Source: a virus. Taken from it: a stretch of 64,000 nt of DNA. Where the stretch lies: the IMG/VR virus record IMGVR_UViG_3300025647_000020, positions 28,951 to 92,950 of that record. One strand, 5' to 3'. The notes below the pieces were generated by a model. It searched no databases. It saw only the letters and a list, made by a program, of their open reading frames with translations, and had not been told where the DNA came from. Shown here one piece after another: positions 8,137 to 17,281 of this stretch. Both the position numbers and the translations under genes were made by a program. The first letter of the stretch is position 1; each line of letters opens with the position of its first letter.

Positions 8137-10675
8137 TAAAGAAGACCGTTTTAAATTATATGTTAATGGTACGTTAACAAAAAATGAGTTAAATATACAA
8201 TTACACGAGTCGGCTAAAATTCTAGGTGTCCCTATTGAAAACATCCAAATTTTTTCTACTGGCAATGAAATGGAAATTATAAGTGAAGTTATAGAAGATA
8301 AACTTTCTAGTGTAACGGGCTTACATAATTTATATGAAGAGTGGTTAAATAAATGTACTGATGTAGAAAAAGAAGAATTTTATAAAATTGACCAAAAAGT
8401 AAATATTAAATTTGAAGAAAAAACAAATAAGTCAAATTATAAAATTTTATATGTAAGGGGTAAAAATATAAGATCATTTGGTGAGTTTCAATTTAATTTC
8501 TTTGAATACAGTGATTTATTATTAATTAATTCTACTCCGCAAAACTATGGAGGTAAAACTAATTTTTTCAAGTTATTTGATATACTTTTATGGGGTAAAT
8601 GTCGAAAAACAGATGAATGGGCAAAATTAGATGAAACAGTTAATATTTTTGCTAATAAAAATGACACATATTTTATTGAAGGTATTGTTGAGGTATGTGA
8701 CAAAAGTTATTTTTTAAGAAGAGACTATTTTGTTAATAAGGCGGGAACAGTATCTCATAAATTTAAATTGTATCTCATAACGGATGAAAAAACAGCTAAT
8801 TCTTTTATTGAAATAGAAAATGATAATGTTTATTTTCATAACAAAGATAATCATAATCGCTCTATGGATGGACATTGGGCAATTAATCTCACTGAGGAAA
8901 CTGCCCATGAATCACTTAAAGTTTATCAGAGGGAAATAGGAGATATAGAGGAAAATTTAAAAATTTCACATTTTAATGCTGAAAACATCTATGAATTATT
9001 AATGACAAAACCATCTGAAAGAACTAGAAATTTCTTTAACTTGTTTGGTGGTGATTTTTTCACTAAGAAAAAGGAAGAAGCAAAAGTTTTACATAAGTCA
9101 TTTCTCACTAATTCTAAAATTAAAACATATGATCCATCAGTTATTTTACAATCTATTGATGATTTAGGTATAGAAATGGTAGAGTTAAATAGTAATTTAG
9201 ATTTAATATTAATTGAAAAAGAGCGAGTTGAACAAACAATTAATCAACTTAATATTAATACCGAAACTTTAAAAGAAAGTTTAAAAAAAATACCTCAAAG
9301 CCCGACTGATATTTTTTATTTAAAGTCTGAACTTGAAAGCTTAGAAAAAATAAAAGTAAATTATGCAGGAAAAATTAAAGAATGTACATATGATTTAAGT
9401 TTTGAAGAAAAAATTAGCACTATAAAAACTCAGCTTTCAGAGTTAAACCATAAATATAATGAGGAACTTATTGAATTGAGGGTAAAAATCATAGAAGTGG
9501 AAGGAACAGGTTTATCCAACTATAAAGCCTATGTCGATTTACACGATACATATAAAACAAAATCTTCATTAATAGAAAATTTTATTAAAGAGAAGGAGGT
9601 TATTTTAAAAGAATTAGATAATATAGGAACAAATTTAATTTGTGGGAAATGTGGTCAACCTGTAAAAAATAGGAACGAAGAAAAAAATACATTAAATAAA
9701 AGATTGCAGGAAATAATAGAGGAACTAGAATCATGTGATACAAACCCCCTATTAAATAAACTTAAAATTCTTGAGAGTAATTTCAACGCAAGAAAAAATA
9801 ATGCATTAATTCAATATAAAAAAAATGAGAGTGAAAACAAATCATTACATGATATAAATAAAAAAGAATTAGAGCAAGAAATTATTTCACTAGAATCGCA
9901 AAAAGAAATCTTTCAATTTAATGAAACAATAATTGCACAAATTGAAACTGTTGATTTAAAAATTTCTAATGTAACCGAGAAAATTGTTTTATTTAATACT
10001 CATATAGCTGATATAAAACATAATGAAAATGTTCAAGCACAAATTAGCTTATTAAAAGAAAAAGAATCTTTGGAAAAATCTAATTTAGTTCTTATAACAA
10101 GAAATTATGATGTATTAAAAAGTACTCAACAAATTAAAAGAGATCAAATTGCTCACCAAAAAGCAATATTAGAACAAATAAAAGGTGATATTATAATTGA
10201 TAAGGCATTTAAATTATATGTCGAGGCACATGATAAAGATGGAATCATAAATAATTTAATGCTTAACTATATAGGTGTTATTAATGAAGAGTTAGATGTG
10301 ATCATGGGTGATTTACCATTTAAATGTTATGTGGTACTTGAGAAGGGCATAATAGATTATATTATAGAAAATAATGAAACTAAATATAATTTAAAAAATG
10401 GGTCTGGTATGGAAAAATGTGCATCTATGTTAGCATTAAATTTAGTTCAAATTAATTTTTCTAAAATAAATATACCTAATTACATAAGAATTGACGAAAT
10501 TTTTGGGCCAATTGGAGGAGAAAATATCGAAATTATCTTAAAAATCTTAGAGAGATATAAATCAGTTTTTGAAAAATGTTTTATAATTTCACATCGTGAA
10601 GATATAAAAGATGCTTTTTTAAATGCCGAAGTTTTAACTATTAAAAAAGAAGGAAAAATAAGTAAATTATGTTAG
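8123..10675 (+). CDS. 46: gp46-like (SbcC/Rad50) recombination ATPase
   Basis: An 850-residue SMC-type ATPase. After an N-terminal extension of about 110 residues comes the P-loop PQNYGGKT (about residues 138-146); long heptad-rich coiled coils flank a CGKCG zinc hook near residue 508; the ABC signature is reduced to NGSGMEK (about 758); Walker B is IRIDEIFG (about 790) and the H-loop IISHRED (about 822). This is the complete Rad50 architecture. It pairs with the upstream gp47-like nuclease. The extra N-terminal region is not part of the ATPase core and has no recognisable domain. The end overlaps the sigma-factor gene by 7 nt. Confidence 0.9.
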   Translation: MKKFNKEDRFKLYVNGTLTKNELNIQLHESAKILGVPIENIQIFSTGNEMEIISEVIEDKLSSVTGLHNLYEEWLNKCTDVEKEEFYKIDQKVNIKFEEKTNKSNYKILYVRGKNIRSFGEFQFNFFEYSDLLLINSTPQNYGGKTNFFKLFDILLWGKCRKTDEWAKLDETVNIFANKNDTYFIEGIVEVCDKSYFLRRDYFVNKAGTVSHKFKLYLITDEKTANSFIEIENDNVYFHNKDNHNRSMDGHWAINLTEETAHESLKVYQREIGDIEENLKISHFNAENIYELLMTKPSERTRNFFNLFGGDFFTKKKEEAKVLHKSFLTNSKIKTYDPSVILQSIDDLGIEMVELNSNLDLILIEKERVEQTINQLNINTETLKESLKKIPQSPTDIFYLKSELESLEKIKVNYAGKIKECTYDLSFEEKISTIKTQLSELNHKYNEELIELRVKIIEVEGTGLSNYKAYVDLHDTYKTKSSLIENFIKEKEVILKELDNIGTNLICGKCGQPVKNRNEEKNTLNKRLQEIIEELESCDTNPLLNKLKILESNFNARKNNALIQYKKNESENKSLHDINKKELEQEIISLESQKEIFQFNETIIAQIETVDLKISNVTEKIVLFNTHIADIKHNENVQAQISLLKEKESLEKSNLVLITRNYDVLKSTQQIKRDQIAHQKAILEQIKGDIIIDKAFKLYVEAHDKDGIINNLMLNYIGVINEELDVIMGDLPFKCYVVLEKGIIDYIIENNETKYNLKNGSGMEKCASMLALNLVQINFSKINIPNYIRIDEIFGPIGGENIEIILKILERYKSVFEKCFIISHREDIKDAFLNAEVLTIKKEGKISKLC

Positions 10676-11739
10676 AGGAAAACAGATTTTTATATGACCA
10701 CGTAGGGCAGTATTACAAACCTATGAAATTATCAGAGCAAATGGATCACTTAATCATGTATTTAAATACTAAAAATTTAAAATATAGAAATGATCTGGTT
10801 TTTGCAAATTATAAATTAATAAAAAAATGTGTAATTAATATTTCACGTAACTGGAATTTAAAAGATGATCAACAACATGACATGTTTTTTTATGCTGTTG
10901 AGAGCGCATTAAAATCGTTAGACAGGTACACTATTGGAAGAGGCACTACAACTGTTCCTAGTTGGATAAATACTTGCGTAATGAATGATCTTTATGCCTT
11001 ATTAAAAAGAAGTTATACCGAAAGAGGTAATTTAAATATAATTGATGTAAGCCCTTCCTATAAGGATAACATAATTAATGATAGGAAAATTTATAATCAA
11101 GTCATAAAAACAAATGAAGTCCCCATAAAAAATATAAAATACAATGTGGGAGGAGAAGAGCTTGTTTATAGGGGTACTAATGACATATCTTTTTTTTCTA
11201 TTGATGAGTTAGAACATTTTGATTTATGTGATAATACGGACGTAGAAACAGAATTGAATAATGAATTATTAGAAATTATAAAAGACATTCTTTCTAAGCG
11301 CGAATTTTTAATTTTTAAAAATATAGCTTTAGGTATACGTACAAAAAAAGATATTATATATGAAATTCCACCTTTGAACAGTCAAGAACTTGAAAAACTT
11401 GAAAACCGAGGAAAAAACGAGATTATTATAAATAATAAATTAATAGAAGTAATATGGAGTAAGTTTTACAAGGGAGAAAAAGAATCTGTTAAAAATGGTA
11501 CATATGTATTTTCTTCCTCAGAACTCACAGAAGTTATTTATAATGGGAAAGATGTAAAACCAAGATTTATTAATTCTAAATATTTATATAATATAAAACT
11601 TGATAATGAAGGTTATTCAATAAGTGGAATGAGTGCAGGAATTATATATAATGAAGCATTGACAAAACTTCGAAATTTTTTAATTAAAAATAAAATAAAA
11701 AATATAACAGATTATGCAGACAAATTTACAAAAGTATAG
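10669..11739 (+). CDS. 55: Sigma factor of the T4 gp55 (late transcription) type
   Basis: A 356-residue protein. Residues about 40-115 read as sigma region 2: YRNDLVFANYKLIKKC, a D-Q-Q-H-D-M-F acidic patch, AVESALKSLDRYT, then a TVPSWINTCV segment matching the 'FSTYxxWWI' helix that binds the -10 element. The C-terminal half is less typical, and no clear region 4 helix-turn-helix is seen. Order 47-46-55 resembles the T4 map, where gene 55 encodes the late sigma. It is the natural candidate to recognise the CTATTTATAT elements upstream of virion genes here. Overlaps both neighbours. Confidence 0.75.
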   Translation: MLEENRFLYDHVGQYYKPMKLSEQMDHLIMYLNTKNLKYRNDLVFANYKLIKKCVINISRNWNLKDDQQHDMFFYAVESALKSLDRYTIGRGTTTVPSWINTCVMNDLYALLKRSYTERGNLNIIDVSPSYKDNIINDRKIYNQVIKTNEVPIKNIKYNVGGEELVYRGTNDISFFSIDELEHFDLCDNTDVETELNNELLEIIKDILSKREFLIFKNIALGIRTKKDIIYEIPPLNSQELEKLENRGKNEIIINNKLIEVIWSKFYKGEKESVKNGTYVFSSSELTEVIYNGKDVKPRFINSKYLYNIKLDNEGYSISGMSAGIIYNEALTKLRNFLIKNKIKNITDYADKFTKV

Positions 11740-11989
11740 TTCATATATTATGATTGGGCTTGCTTTACTATTACTTTTGGTATTATCTAATAAATGTAGT
11801 TTAAAAACACAGCTCATGTTAGAAAAAAAATCTAGAGAAGCTGATAAAAAAGAATTCATGTTAAAATTATCTAATATTGATTCTCTTTTCTTAAATGAAA
11901 AAAAAGAAATTCTTTTACTAGAAAAGGAATTTGATAATCCAAATACAACTCTAGAAGAATTAAAAAAAAGGTTAAATGAAAATAACTAG
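11714..11989 (+). CDS. Small membrane protein with coiled-coil tail
   Basis: 91 residues. A single hydrophobic segment (about residues 12-25, rich in Leu/Ile) is followed by a Cys and a charged, heptad-like Lys/Glu stretch. The topology resembles spanin or holin-accessory subunits, but nothing proves a lysis role. It overlaps the sigma gene by 26 nt and the next membrane protein by 14 nt, so it is translated as part of that operon. Confidence 0.55.
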   Translation: MQTNLQKYSSYIMIGLALLLLLVLSNKCSLKTQLMLEKKSREADKKEFMLKLSNIDSLFLNEKKEILLLEKEFDNPNTTLEELKKRLNENN

Positions 11990-12782
11990 AGGCACATTAA
12001 TTGCAGTAACAGTTGCTTGTTTAGTTCTATTTTATTTGGGATTAGGTATTACAAGTGTTTTTCACAGTATTTATTTTTGGCATATTTTTAATGAACAGTT
12101 TTATGCTTATTTACTAGCCATAGGTGTTTTTTTAGGAATTGCATCGGTATTGCTACTAACGTTCTTGAAAATAGGTACTAATTTTACCAAAGCAATGATC
12201 TTCTTTCCCACCTTATTTGCAGAAATATGTGGGAATGTTTTTTATCAATATATAAAAATTGATATTGCTTCTTTAGATTATCAGGCATATTTAGAACTTA
12301 TGACTCCATTACTTAACTTTTTTAAAATAATGGAAGATGCTGAATTTAGCTCTTATTTAAAAAGTATGACAGCAGTTATATTTGGATTATGGATACCGAT
12401 TGTTCACTTAGGAGTATTTTGGGGTCTTATGAGCATAATTAAAGAAGTAGACGTTTTTAATGAAAGTGAACAATCTGATGTAGATGTTAATTCTAATCAA
12501 GACGAGATTATTAAAAATGATGAACCTATTGTAGAAGATAAAACCATATCTTTAGATGAAGTGATTATTGAAAATCAAAAAGTTATTATCCCACTTGAAG
12601 AAAAAGAAGAGGAGATTCTAATATCTGATAATAAAGCTGATTTAACAAAAGAAGTTTTATTACCTATACTATCCGAAGATTTGTCTAATACTGAAATTAG
12701 CGATGTGACATATGAAAACAAGATAATATTAAAAGATACAGATAGTTCTGTTAAAAAAGGAAAAAGAACTATTAGAGAATAA
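11976..12782 (+). CDS. Multi-pass membrane protein with acidic cytoplasmic tail
   Basis: 268 residues. Four hydrophobic segments are visible (approximately residues 7-30, 40-62, 65-85 and 130-155), followed by a long Glu/Asp/Ile-rich hydrophilic tail of roughly 110 residues. No family recognised. Overlap with the preceding small membrane protein suggests that the two act together in the envelope. It is the last gene of the DNA-metabolism operon; a hairpin-bounded non-coding element follows. Confidence 0.5.
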   Translation: MKITRGTLIAVTVACLVLFYLGLGITSVFHSIYFWHIFNEQFYAYLLAIGVFLGIASVLLLTFLKIGTNFTKAMIFFPTLFAEICGNVFYQYIKIDIASLDYQAYLELMTPLLNFFKIMEDAEFSSYLKSMTAVIFGLWIPIVHLGVFWGLMSIIKEVDVFNESEQSDVDVNSNQDEIIKNDEPIVEDKTISLDEVIIENQKVIIPLEEKEEEILISDNKADLTKEVLLPILSEDLSNTEISDVTYENKIILKDTDSSVKKGKRTIRE

Positions 12783-12795
12783 AATATTAATTTTA

Positions 12796-12804
12796 CTATT
12801 TATA
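12796..12804 (+). promoter_or_regulatory. Late-type element CTATTTATA
   Basis: Matches the (C/A)TATTTATA element found directly upstream of capsid, tail tube and other virion genes. Here it lies 6 nt before the small structured RNA starting at 12811. Confidence 0.4.
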
Positions 12805-12810
12805 GATAAT

Positions 12811-12896
12811 GCAAGAACAATTTCTGTTTTTTATACTTATCATTTGTGCAGACGGGAAAATTGGCTATAGGTAAAAAAATGGGTTGTTCTTGCTTT
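12811..12896 (+). ncRNA. Putative small structured RNA (or 21-codon peptide gene)
   Basis: GCAAGAACAA at 12811-12820 pairs perfectly with TTGTTCTTGC at 12884-12893, and the 3' arm is followed by TTTT. The 63-nt loop contains an ACGGG/AAAATTGGC stretch. A late-type element sits immediately upstream, so the unit looks like promoter, closed RNA, terminator. The same DNA can encode a 21-residue peptide (12809-12874, start MQEQFLFF). I favour a small RNA because the closing stem ends in a T-run, but both readings are open. Confidence 0.4.
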
Positions 12897-12910
12897 TAAC
12901 ATAAAAATAT

Positions 12911-13255
12911 ATGACGTTTTTCATATCTGAAGAGGTATTAACATTACCTAATGATAATGATTTTTTAAATGATGCTAAAACAAATATTATTGAGTTAGCA
13001 GGTTCTTTGTCAGTAAGCTTTGACGATATTACTTACGATTATGAAAATAATATGTTTCAATGGTCAGGTTCGTTTGGTGATAAAATTAAGTGGTTATTTA
13101 CTATGGGAAAAGGCAACAGTGGGTTTTATTTAGAAAATGCTTCCATGTTAAGATTAGAACCTACTGTATTACAAGCTTTATTAAAACTACAAGGATATTT
13201 TAATGTTGGATTCACTAAAGCTGTAAATGAAAAACTAGCAAAAAAAGATTTTTAA
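12911..13255 (+). CDS. Hypothetical protein, 114 residues
   Basis: Soluble, acidic protein with no recognised motif. The middle is beta-rich with aromatic residues (FQWSGSF, IKWLFTMGKG). It is followed 10 nt later by another unknown acidic protein in the same direction and lies among virion-type genes, so a structural or assembly role is possible but unsupported. Confidence 0.5.
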   Translation: MTFFISEEVLTLPNDNDFLNDAKTNIIELAGSLSVSFDDITYDYENNMFQWSGSFGDKIKWLFTMGKGNSGFYLENASMLRLEPTVLQALLKLQGYFNVGFTKAVNEKLAKKDF

Positions 13256-13265
13256 TAAAAAACAT

Positions 13266-14024
13266 ATGAATAATAATAACACAAGCCCAGAAATATTGGA
13301 AATTAAGGCAGAGATGTCTGAAAATGATTCAGGTGCTTATGAAACTCCATTGGTACTAGAAGATGACTATATAGAATTGACCACAGAGCAATTTGAAAAA
13401 ATGGTGATCGAGAAATTAATGGAATCACAAGTCTATTCAGTTGCTGCTGATTTAACAAATAAATACATAAAGTCTAGTAAAACTAAGGCTAAAAAACCAG
13501 CTAAAAGTGGTTATTTCTTTCCTAAGTCAGATAGCAGTAATCCTCACAATACTGAGGATATGGAAGTTGAAAGAGGGAATAATGGTCTTGATTCTATGGA
13601 ATCCGCAGTTGATGGTGATGCCATAGGAGAATCAAAAAAAGAACAGATATTGGCCACTGATAAAGAAACTGGTAATTCAGTGGAAGGGGTTGGAAAAGAA
13701 TTGGTTAAAGACAATGATAACCGAGCAAAAGAAACTTCAAAAGATGATGTTACACAAGTTGGAGACAACCCAATTAAACTTTCTGAAAACATAAAAAAAT
13801 ATGTTTTAAAAGATAAGAGCTATTTAAATGAAGAATCTTTAGAGCGTATTTTAGAAAAATATCAATCTAAAATGAAGGGGAGTGTGTTTATCATCCAAGA
13901 TGGGCATGATAATGTCTACAAGATAGACTGGTCGCAAAATAAAGCTGAAATACTTGAAAAACACGATATAAATCATTACGCCAAACAAATAGCGTTACAA
14001 GAAAGATTATTTAAATTATTTTAA
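13266..14024 (+). CDS. Hypothetical acidic protein, 252 residues
   Basis: Low-complexity, charged protein. The centre (about residues 75-170) is rich in Asp, Glu, Lys, Asn and Gly and probably disordered. The C-terminal 60 residues are more ordered (GSVFIIQDGHDNVYKIDW). Such architecture is frequent in phage assembly or scaffold-like factors. No family recognised. Its stop precedes the next ATG by 1 nt. Confidence 0.5.
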   Translation: MNNNNTSPEILEIKAEMSENDSGAYETPLVLEDDYIELTTEQFEKMVIEKLMESQVYSVAADLTNKYIKSSKTKAKKPAKSGYFFPKSDSSNPHNTEDMEVERGNNGLDSMESAVDGDAIGESKKEQILATDKETGNSVEGVGKELVKDNDNRAKETSKDDVTQVGDNPIKLSENIKKYVLKDKSYLNEESLERILEKYQSKMKGSVFIIQDGHDNVYKIDWSQNKAEILEKHDINHYAKQIALQERLFKLF

Positions 14025-14025
14025 C

Positions 14026-14295
14026 ATGGATGTATATAATGTCAGGTCATACAATGGAGGTTTAATTTTACAAATTTTTAATGAAAATGGTACTTTTTAT
14101 TATTTTGATGCTACTCGTAAGGAAATCATAAGCAGTAATAGTCCTTCTATTAGAAATTTAGTTTTAGATGATCTAATAATAGATTGTGCATCTATATGTC
14201 TTACTTTTGAGATTGATTGTGTAGATGGAGCATTATTAACAAATGCTGCCTTTTGCTTGGTTACAAATGGGGGTGATCCAATAGTAGGAAATTAA
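14026..14295 (+). CDS. Hypothetical small protein, 89 residues
   Basis: Beta-rich protein with several cysteines near the C-terminus (IIDCASICLTF, IDCVDGALL). It resembles in composition the small cysteine-containing protein at 26702. Convergent with the minus-strand gene that ends at 14292 (4-nt overlap). Function unknown. Confidence 0.5.
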   Translation: MDVYNVRSYNGGLILQIFNENGTFYYFDATRKEIISSNSPSIRNLVLDDLIIDCASICLTFEIDCVDGALLTNAAFCLVTNGGDPIVGN

Positions 14296-14657
14296 GATTT
14301 TTTTTCATCGTTGTTAATGGCAGAGAGTTCATTTAAAAGAACCGCTGCCATTTCATTTTTCCAATTATCTGATTTGTAATAAATCATTTGCTGTAAACTG
14401 TTTATGAATAAAGATACTGCTCCCGATAAGCTACCACTAGCTATATAGGATAATAATGTATATTGAAATTCAATATTATGAATAGGTGTTCCAGTGAAAT
14501 GCAGAAAAATTCCTACCCAAAAACCAGTACATAGTGGACAAATAAATAATAACCCAAAAAAATTAGGTGATATTTTTTTAAAAAAATCTCTGAATCCTTG
14601 AAAAATAGAGCTATTTGTTATTATGATAGTAATAGCATAACAAATTAATAATATCAT
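14292..14657 (-). CDS. Small membrane protein with CPLCTGFW motif (DUF1360-like)
   Basis: 121 residues. A hydrophobic N-terminus and two or three further membrane segments flank the motif CPLCTGFWVG, which is characteristic of a small phage/bacterial membrane family (DUF1360-like). Function of that family is unknown to me. Overlaps the upstream minus-strand gene by 4 nt, so it is the last member of a four-gene minus-strand unit (15745 to 14292). Confidence 0.5.
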   Translation of the reverse strand: MILLICYAITIIITNSSIFQGFRDFFKKISPNFFGLLFICPLCTGFWVGIFLHFTGTPIHNIEFQYTLLSYIASGSLSGAVSLFINSLQQMIYYKSDNWKNEMAAVLLNELSAINNDEKKS

Positions 14658-14905
14658 TGTACTAAATTTATTGCACCTTGAAATCTTGTTTCTCCTATAA
14701 TAATAGTAACTTCCTCTGAATTTTTATCAATAATGTGATAATTTTCTTTTAAAAGTTTCATTTCATTCATAAGAAAATTTATTTTTTCTTCTAGTGTATT
14801 TGGCTCATCAAAAGTTTTTTTGTTTTTATCCATGTACTCAAAAAGACTTTCATTTTTTGTTGAAACTCTTTCTAAAAGTTTACTGGTATCATGATTTGGT
14901 TGCAT
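14654..14905 (-). CDS. Hypothetical protein, 83 residues
   Basis: Charged, helical N-terminal two thirds with possible coiled coil (EEKINFLMNEMKLL) and a short beta-like end (VTIIIGETRF). Overlaps both neighbours in the minus-strand operon. No family recognised. Confidence 0.5.
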   Translation of the reverse strand: MQPNHDTSKLLERVSTKNESLFEYMDKNKKTFDEPNTLEEKINFLMNEMKLLKENYHIIDKNSEEVTIIIGETRFQGAINLVQ

Positions 14906-15179
14906 CTAAATGTATTTTAATTTGTTCTTTAACTATTTTCGTTATTAATATTTCTAACGCATTAACATTAAATATTTCGCTTTTATTATTATAAGTAGAT
15001 GAGTCAGTCTTTTTTTTATTTAACCTATCCTCTATATTTTGAGTATGGGTCATTATTCTATTTAAAAAAACATTTCTTTCATCGGTTGTTAAAGGCTCTA
15101 CTATTTCATCACCAACTGCTAAAACAGCATATTCAGGTGGTATAACGGGAGTAGCTTCTTTTTTAAAAGCTTTTTTCAT
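14889..15179 (-). CDS. Hypothetical protein, 96 residues
   Basis: Small charged protein; the segment VEPLTTDERNVFLNRI resembles the PLTTEEKIAAI stretch of the small protein at 16285, hinting at a shared short helical motif. Overlaps the neighbouring genes at both ends. Function unknown. Confidence 0.5.
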   Translation of the reverse strand: MKKAFKKEATPVIPPEYAVLAVGDEIVEPLTTDERNVFLNRIMTHTQNIEDRLNKKKTDSSTYNNKSEIFNVNALEILITKIVKEQIKIHLDATKS

Positions 15180-15745
15180 AATATATATGGTTTATAAAGA
15201 GTTTCATATTTTATGTCAAATTTTTTAATGATATTTTCATTATATAAACTTCTCATTCTTTTATTTAAAATACCTAAATAAATATTTTTTTTACTAAGTA
15301 ATATATTCTGAGCAAAAAATGAAGCCTCTCTTTTATTTGTACAAACTATAAGATAATTTTTCTTATCCTCTGCTTCAAATATAATCTTATTAAGAAAAAT
15401 ATAAAAGACATAACCCTCTAATGAAGAAACTTCGTTATATCTTACATATGCTTTTTCTGGATATGAATAAAATAATCTCTCTTCATATATGTTTTTAATT
15501 TCTAAAACTTTATAGCCATTACTTGTTGTATATCCTAACCCTTTAGTATACGGGTTATTAGTTATTAACAGTAATTGATGTTTTATTGCTTTTCCATTCT
15601 TATAGGTTTTATAAAATTCTATATTTTTATTTTCTTTTAAAATTTTATCATATTTGTTTTTTATAATTACATATTTTTTATTTAATGCAATTGTAGTTTT
15701 TTCTACGCTATTCTCTATTTTAATAATTTTATAAAAATATTTCAT
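15176..15745 (-). CDS. Hypothetical protein, 189 residues
   Basis: First gene of the minus-strand unit, divergent from the gene at 15809. Basic, beta/alpha mixed, no signal peptide. A central segment (NPYTKGLGYTTSNGYKVLEIK) suggests a small beta-barrel. No catalytic motif seen. The intergenic strip of 63 nt carries the promoter of the divergent gene. Confidence 0.5.
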   Translation of the reverse strand: MKYFYKIIKIENSVEKTTIALNKKYVIIKNKYDKILKENKNIEFYKTYKNGKAIKHQLLLITNNPYTKGLGYTTSNGYKVLEIKNIYEERLFYSYPEKAYVRYNEVSSLEGYVFYIFLNKIIFEAEDKKNYLIVCTNKREASFFAQNILLSKKNIYLGILNKRMRSLYNENIIKKFDIKYETLYKPYIL

Positions 15746-15753
15746 AAATAAAT

Positions 15754-15784
15754 TTGGTTATCTGGATAAAATATATTATCTTTG
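15754..15784 (+). promoter_or_regulatory. Bacteroidota-type promoter TTG-N20-TATCTTTG
   Basis: TTG at 15754-15756 and TATCTTTG at 15777-15784, 20 nt apart, 24 nt before the ATG at 15809. A clear host-sigma promoter. Confidence 0.75.
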
Positions 15785-15808
15785 CACTAAATAATAAATA
15801 AATATTTT

Positions 15809-16288
15809 ATGATAGAATTATTAGAAGATGGCAATGATGTCAAAAAATTAGTTGATGATTTTTTTGACCGCACAGGAAATGACAACTATATGTCATATCA
15901 CGTTTTTTCATTTGAAATGAGGTTCAATAAACAACGAGATATTGGAAAAGTGGTTGTCTTAAAAGAAGATGAAAAAGAAATTCTTATTGCTGAAGGTATT
16001 AAAGAACCTGTCGATGTAAGAATCTTTTTTGATAGCAATGCTATAGATGAATTACGATCCATGTCTATAAATGAAGGTGATCCTAACCTACCTAAATTGG
16101 CTGTTGACCGTATATTGGAGGGGATTTGGTATGATCAAGAAAAAGATAAGGTCATGTACGATAAACCAACAGTACAAGAATATACTGGCATATTAACATC
16201 ATATGATCCTGTTGTAGTAACAGAAGTCTATAGAGCTGCTATTGATCAAATAGAGCAAAAGAGAAAAGAACAAAAAAATGGGGGTTAA
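15809..16288 (+). CDS. Hypothetical protein, 159 residues
   Basis: Acidic soluble protein behind a strong host-type promoter, hence likely expressed early. Contains no recognised motif. Convergent with the 45-codon minus-strand gene at 16285 (4-nt overlap of the ends). Confidence 0.55.
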   Translation: MIELLEDGNDVKKLVDDFFDRTGNDNYMSYHVFSFEMRFNKQRDIGKVVVLKEDEKEILIAEGIKEPVDVRIFFDSNAIDELRSMSINEGDPNLPKLAVDRILEGIWYDQEKDKVMYDKPTVQEYTGILTSYDPVVVTEVYRAAIDQIEQKRKEQKNGG

Positions 16289-16422
16289 CGAGTAATACCC
16301 ATAACTTTTTTTATCGCAGCAATTTTTTCTTCTGTTGTTAAAGGCTGCTGTCTAACAATATTATTAAAAGTTGCTGCGGTATTAGTTGCAGTATTTCTTG
16401 AACCTCTTGTACAATTACACAT
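16285..16422 (-). CDS. Hypothetical 45-residue protein
   Basis: A short open frame starting MCNCTRGSRN at 16422. I preferred this ATG to one 48 nt upstream because the longer form would run into the divergent amidase gene. The C-terminal half (QPLTTEEKIAAIKKV) resembles the end of small proteins elsewhere in the window. Small, plausible, but not proven. Confidence 0.4.
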   Translation of the reverse strand: MCNCTRGSRNTATNTAATFNNIVRQQPLTTEEKIAAIKKVMGITR

Positions 16423-16423
16423 T

Positions 16424-17281
16424 ATGAAAATCGTTTTAAATAAATATTTAAATAAAATAAAATTTATCATAAAAAACGATAAAGTATTGTTTTTTCAGAT
16501 AGTATTATTATTGTTATTATTATTAGTTATTTATCGTGGATTTCATCACTTACCTGATAAAACAGAAATAAATGAAATTCTCATGAATAGTAAACAAAAA
16601 AACCTGTATATTATTGATGTTGGACATGGATATACAGGTGAATGTAAGGGTAATCATGTAAAATTGGAGGATGGTAGTTGTTTTTACGAATATCAATATT
16701 GCTATGATCTTTATAAAAAGATAGACATTATGTTAAAAAAATCTAATATTTTTTCCATTTTATTAGATACTAATGTTTTAGTGCAAAACATGCCTATTAA
16801 TACAAGAGTAAGAGAGGTTAATAATATAGTAAGAAAAGTTAATAGAGCAAATATTACAACATTAGTGATTAGCTTACATGCAAATTATACTAGTAAAAAC
16901 CCTGATGCAACAGGAGTTGAAGTTTATATAAACTTAGAAAAGCAAAAAAATATTTTAGATGCAAGTTTATATAATGAAGCAATGACAAATGCAGCCATAC
17001 TTTTTGCTAATAACCTAGCTCATTATAGTGGACTACCATTAAGAAAGTCTAGGGGTAAGGAATATAAATTATCAGAATTAAGGCCAGAAGATTGCGGCAT
17101 TTTAAAAAGAACAAAGTGCTATGCGATTTTAACAGAAAACGGTTTTTTCTCCAATGAGAAAGAAAGAAATAAAATGCAAACCGATAAATTTAAAACAAAT
17201 ATTGCGTATGCACATTATGCCAGTATATGTGAAATAGAGGGAATTATCCCTTATCCTATAAATATTTTTTATGAACAATAA
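16424..17281 (+). CDS. Membrane-anchored N-acetylmuramoyl-L-alanine amidase (endolysin-like)
   Basis: 285 residues of the Amidase_3 family, which cleaves the bond between N-acetylmuramic acid and the stem peptide. A leucine-rich transmembrane segment (about residues 24-40) acts as signal anchor. The zinc-site motifs follow: DVGHGY (about 64-69), the glutamate in FYEYQY (about 88), SLHAN (about 150-154), and the catalytic glutamate in LTENGFFSN (about 237). The anchor would place the enzyme on the periplasmic face and suggests a signal-arrest-release endolysin, which is inference. It overlaps the MazG-like gene by 11 nt. Confidence 0.8.
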   Translation: MKIVLNKYLNKIKFIIKNDKVLFFQIVLLLLLLLVIYRGFHHLPDKTEINEILMNSKQKNLYIIDVGHGYTGECKGNHVKLEDGSCFYEYQYCYDLYKKIDIMLKKSNIFSILLDTNVLVQNMPINTRVREVNNIVRKVNRANITTLVISLHANYTSKNPDATGVEVYINLEKQKNILDASLYNEAMTNAAILFANNLAHYSGLPLRKSRGKEYKLSELRPEDCGILKRTKCYAILTENGFFSNEKERNKMQTDKFKTNIAYAHYASICEIEGIIPYPINIFYEQ

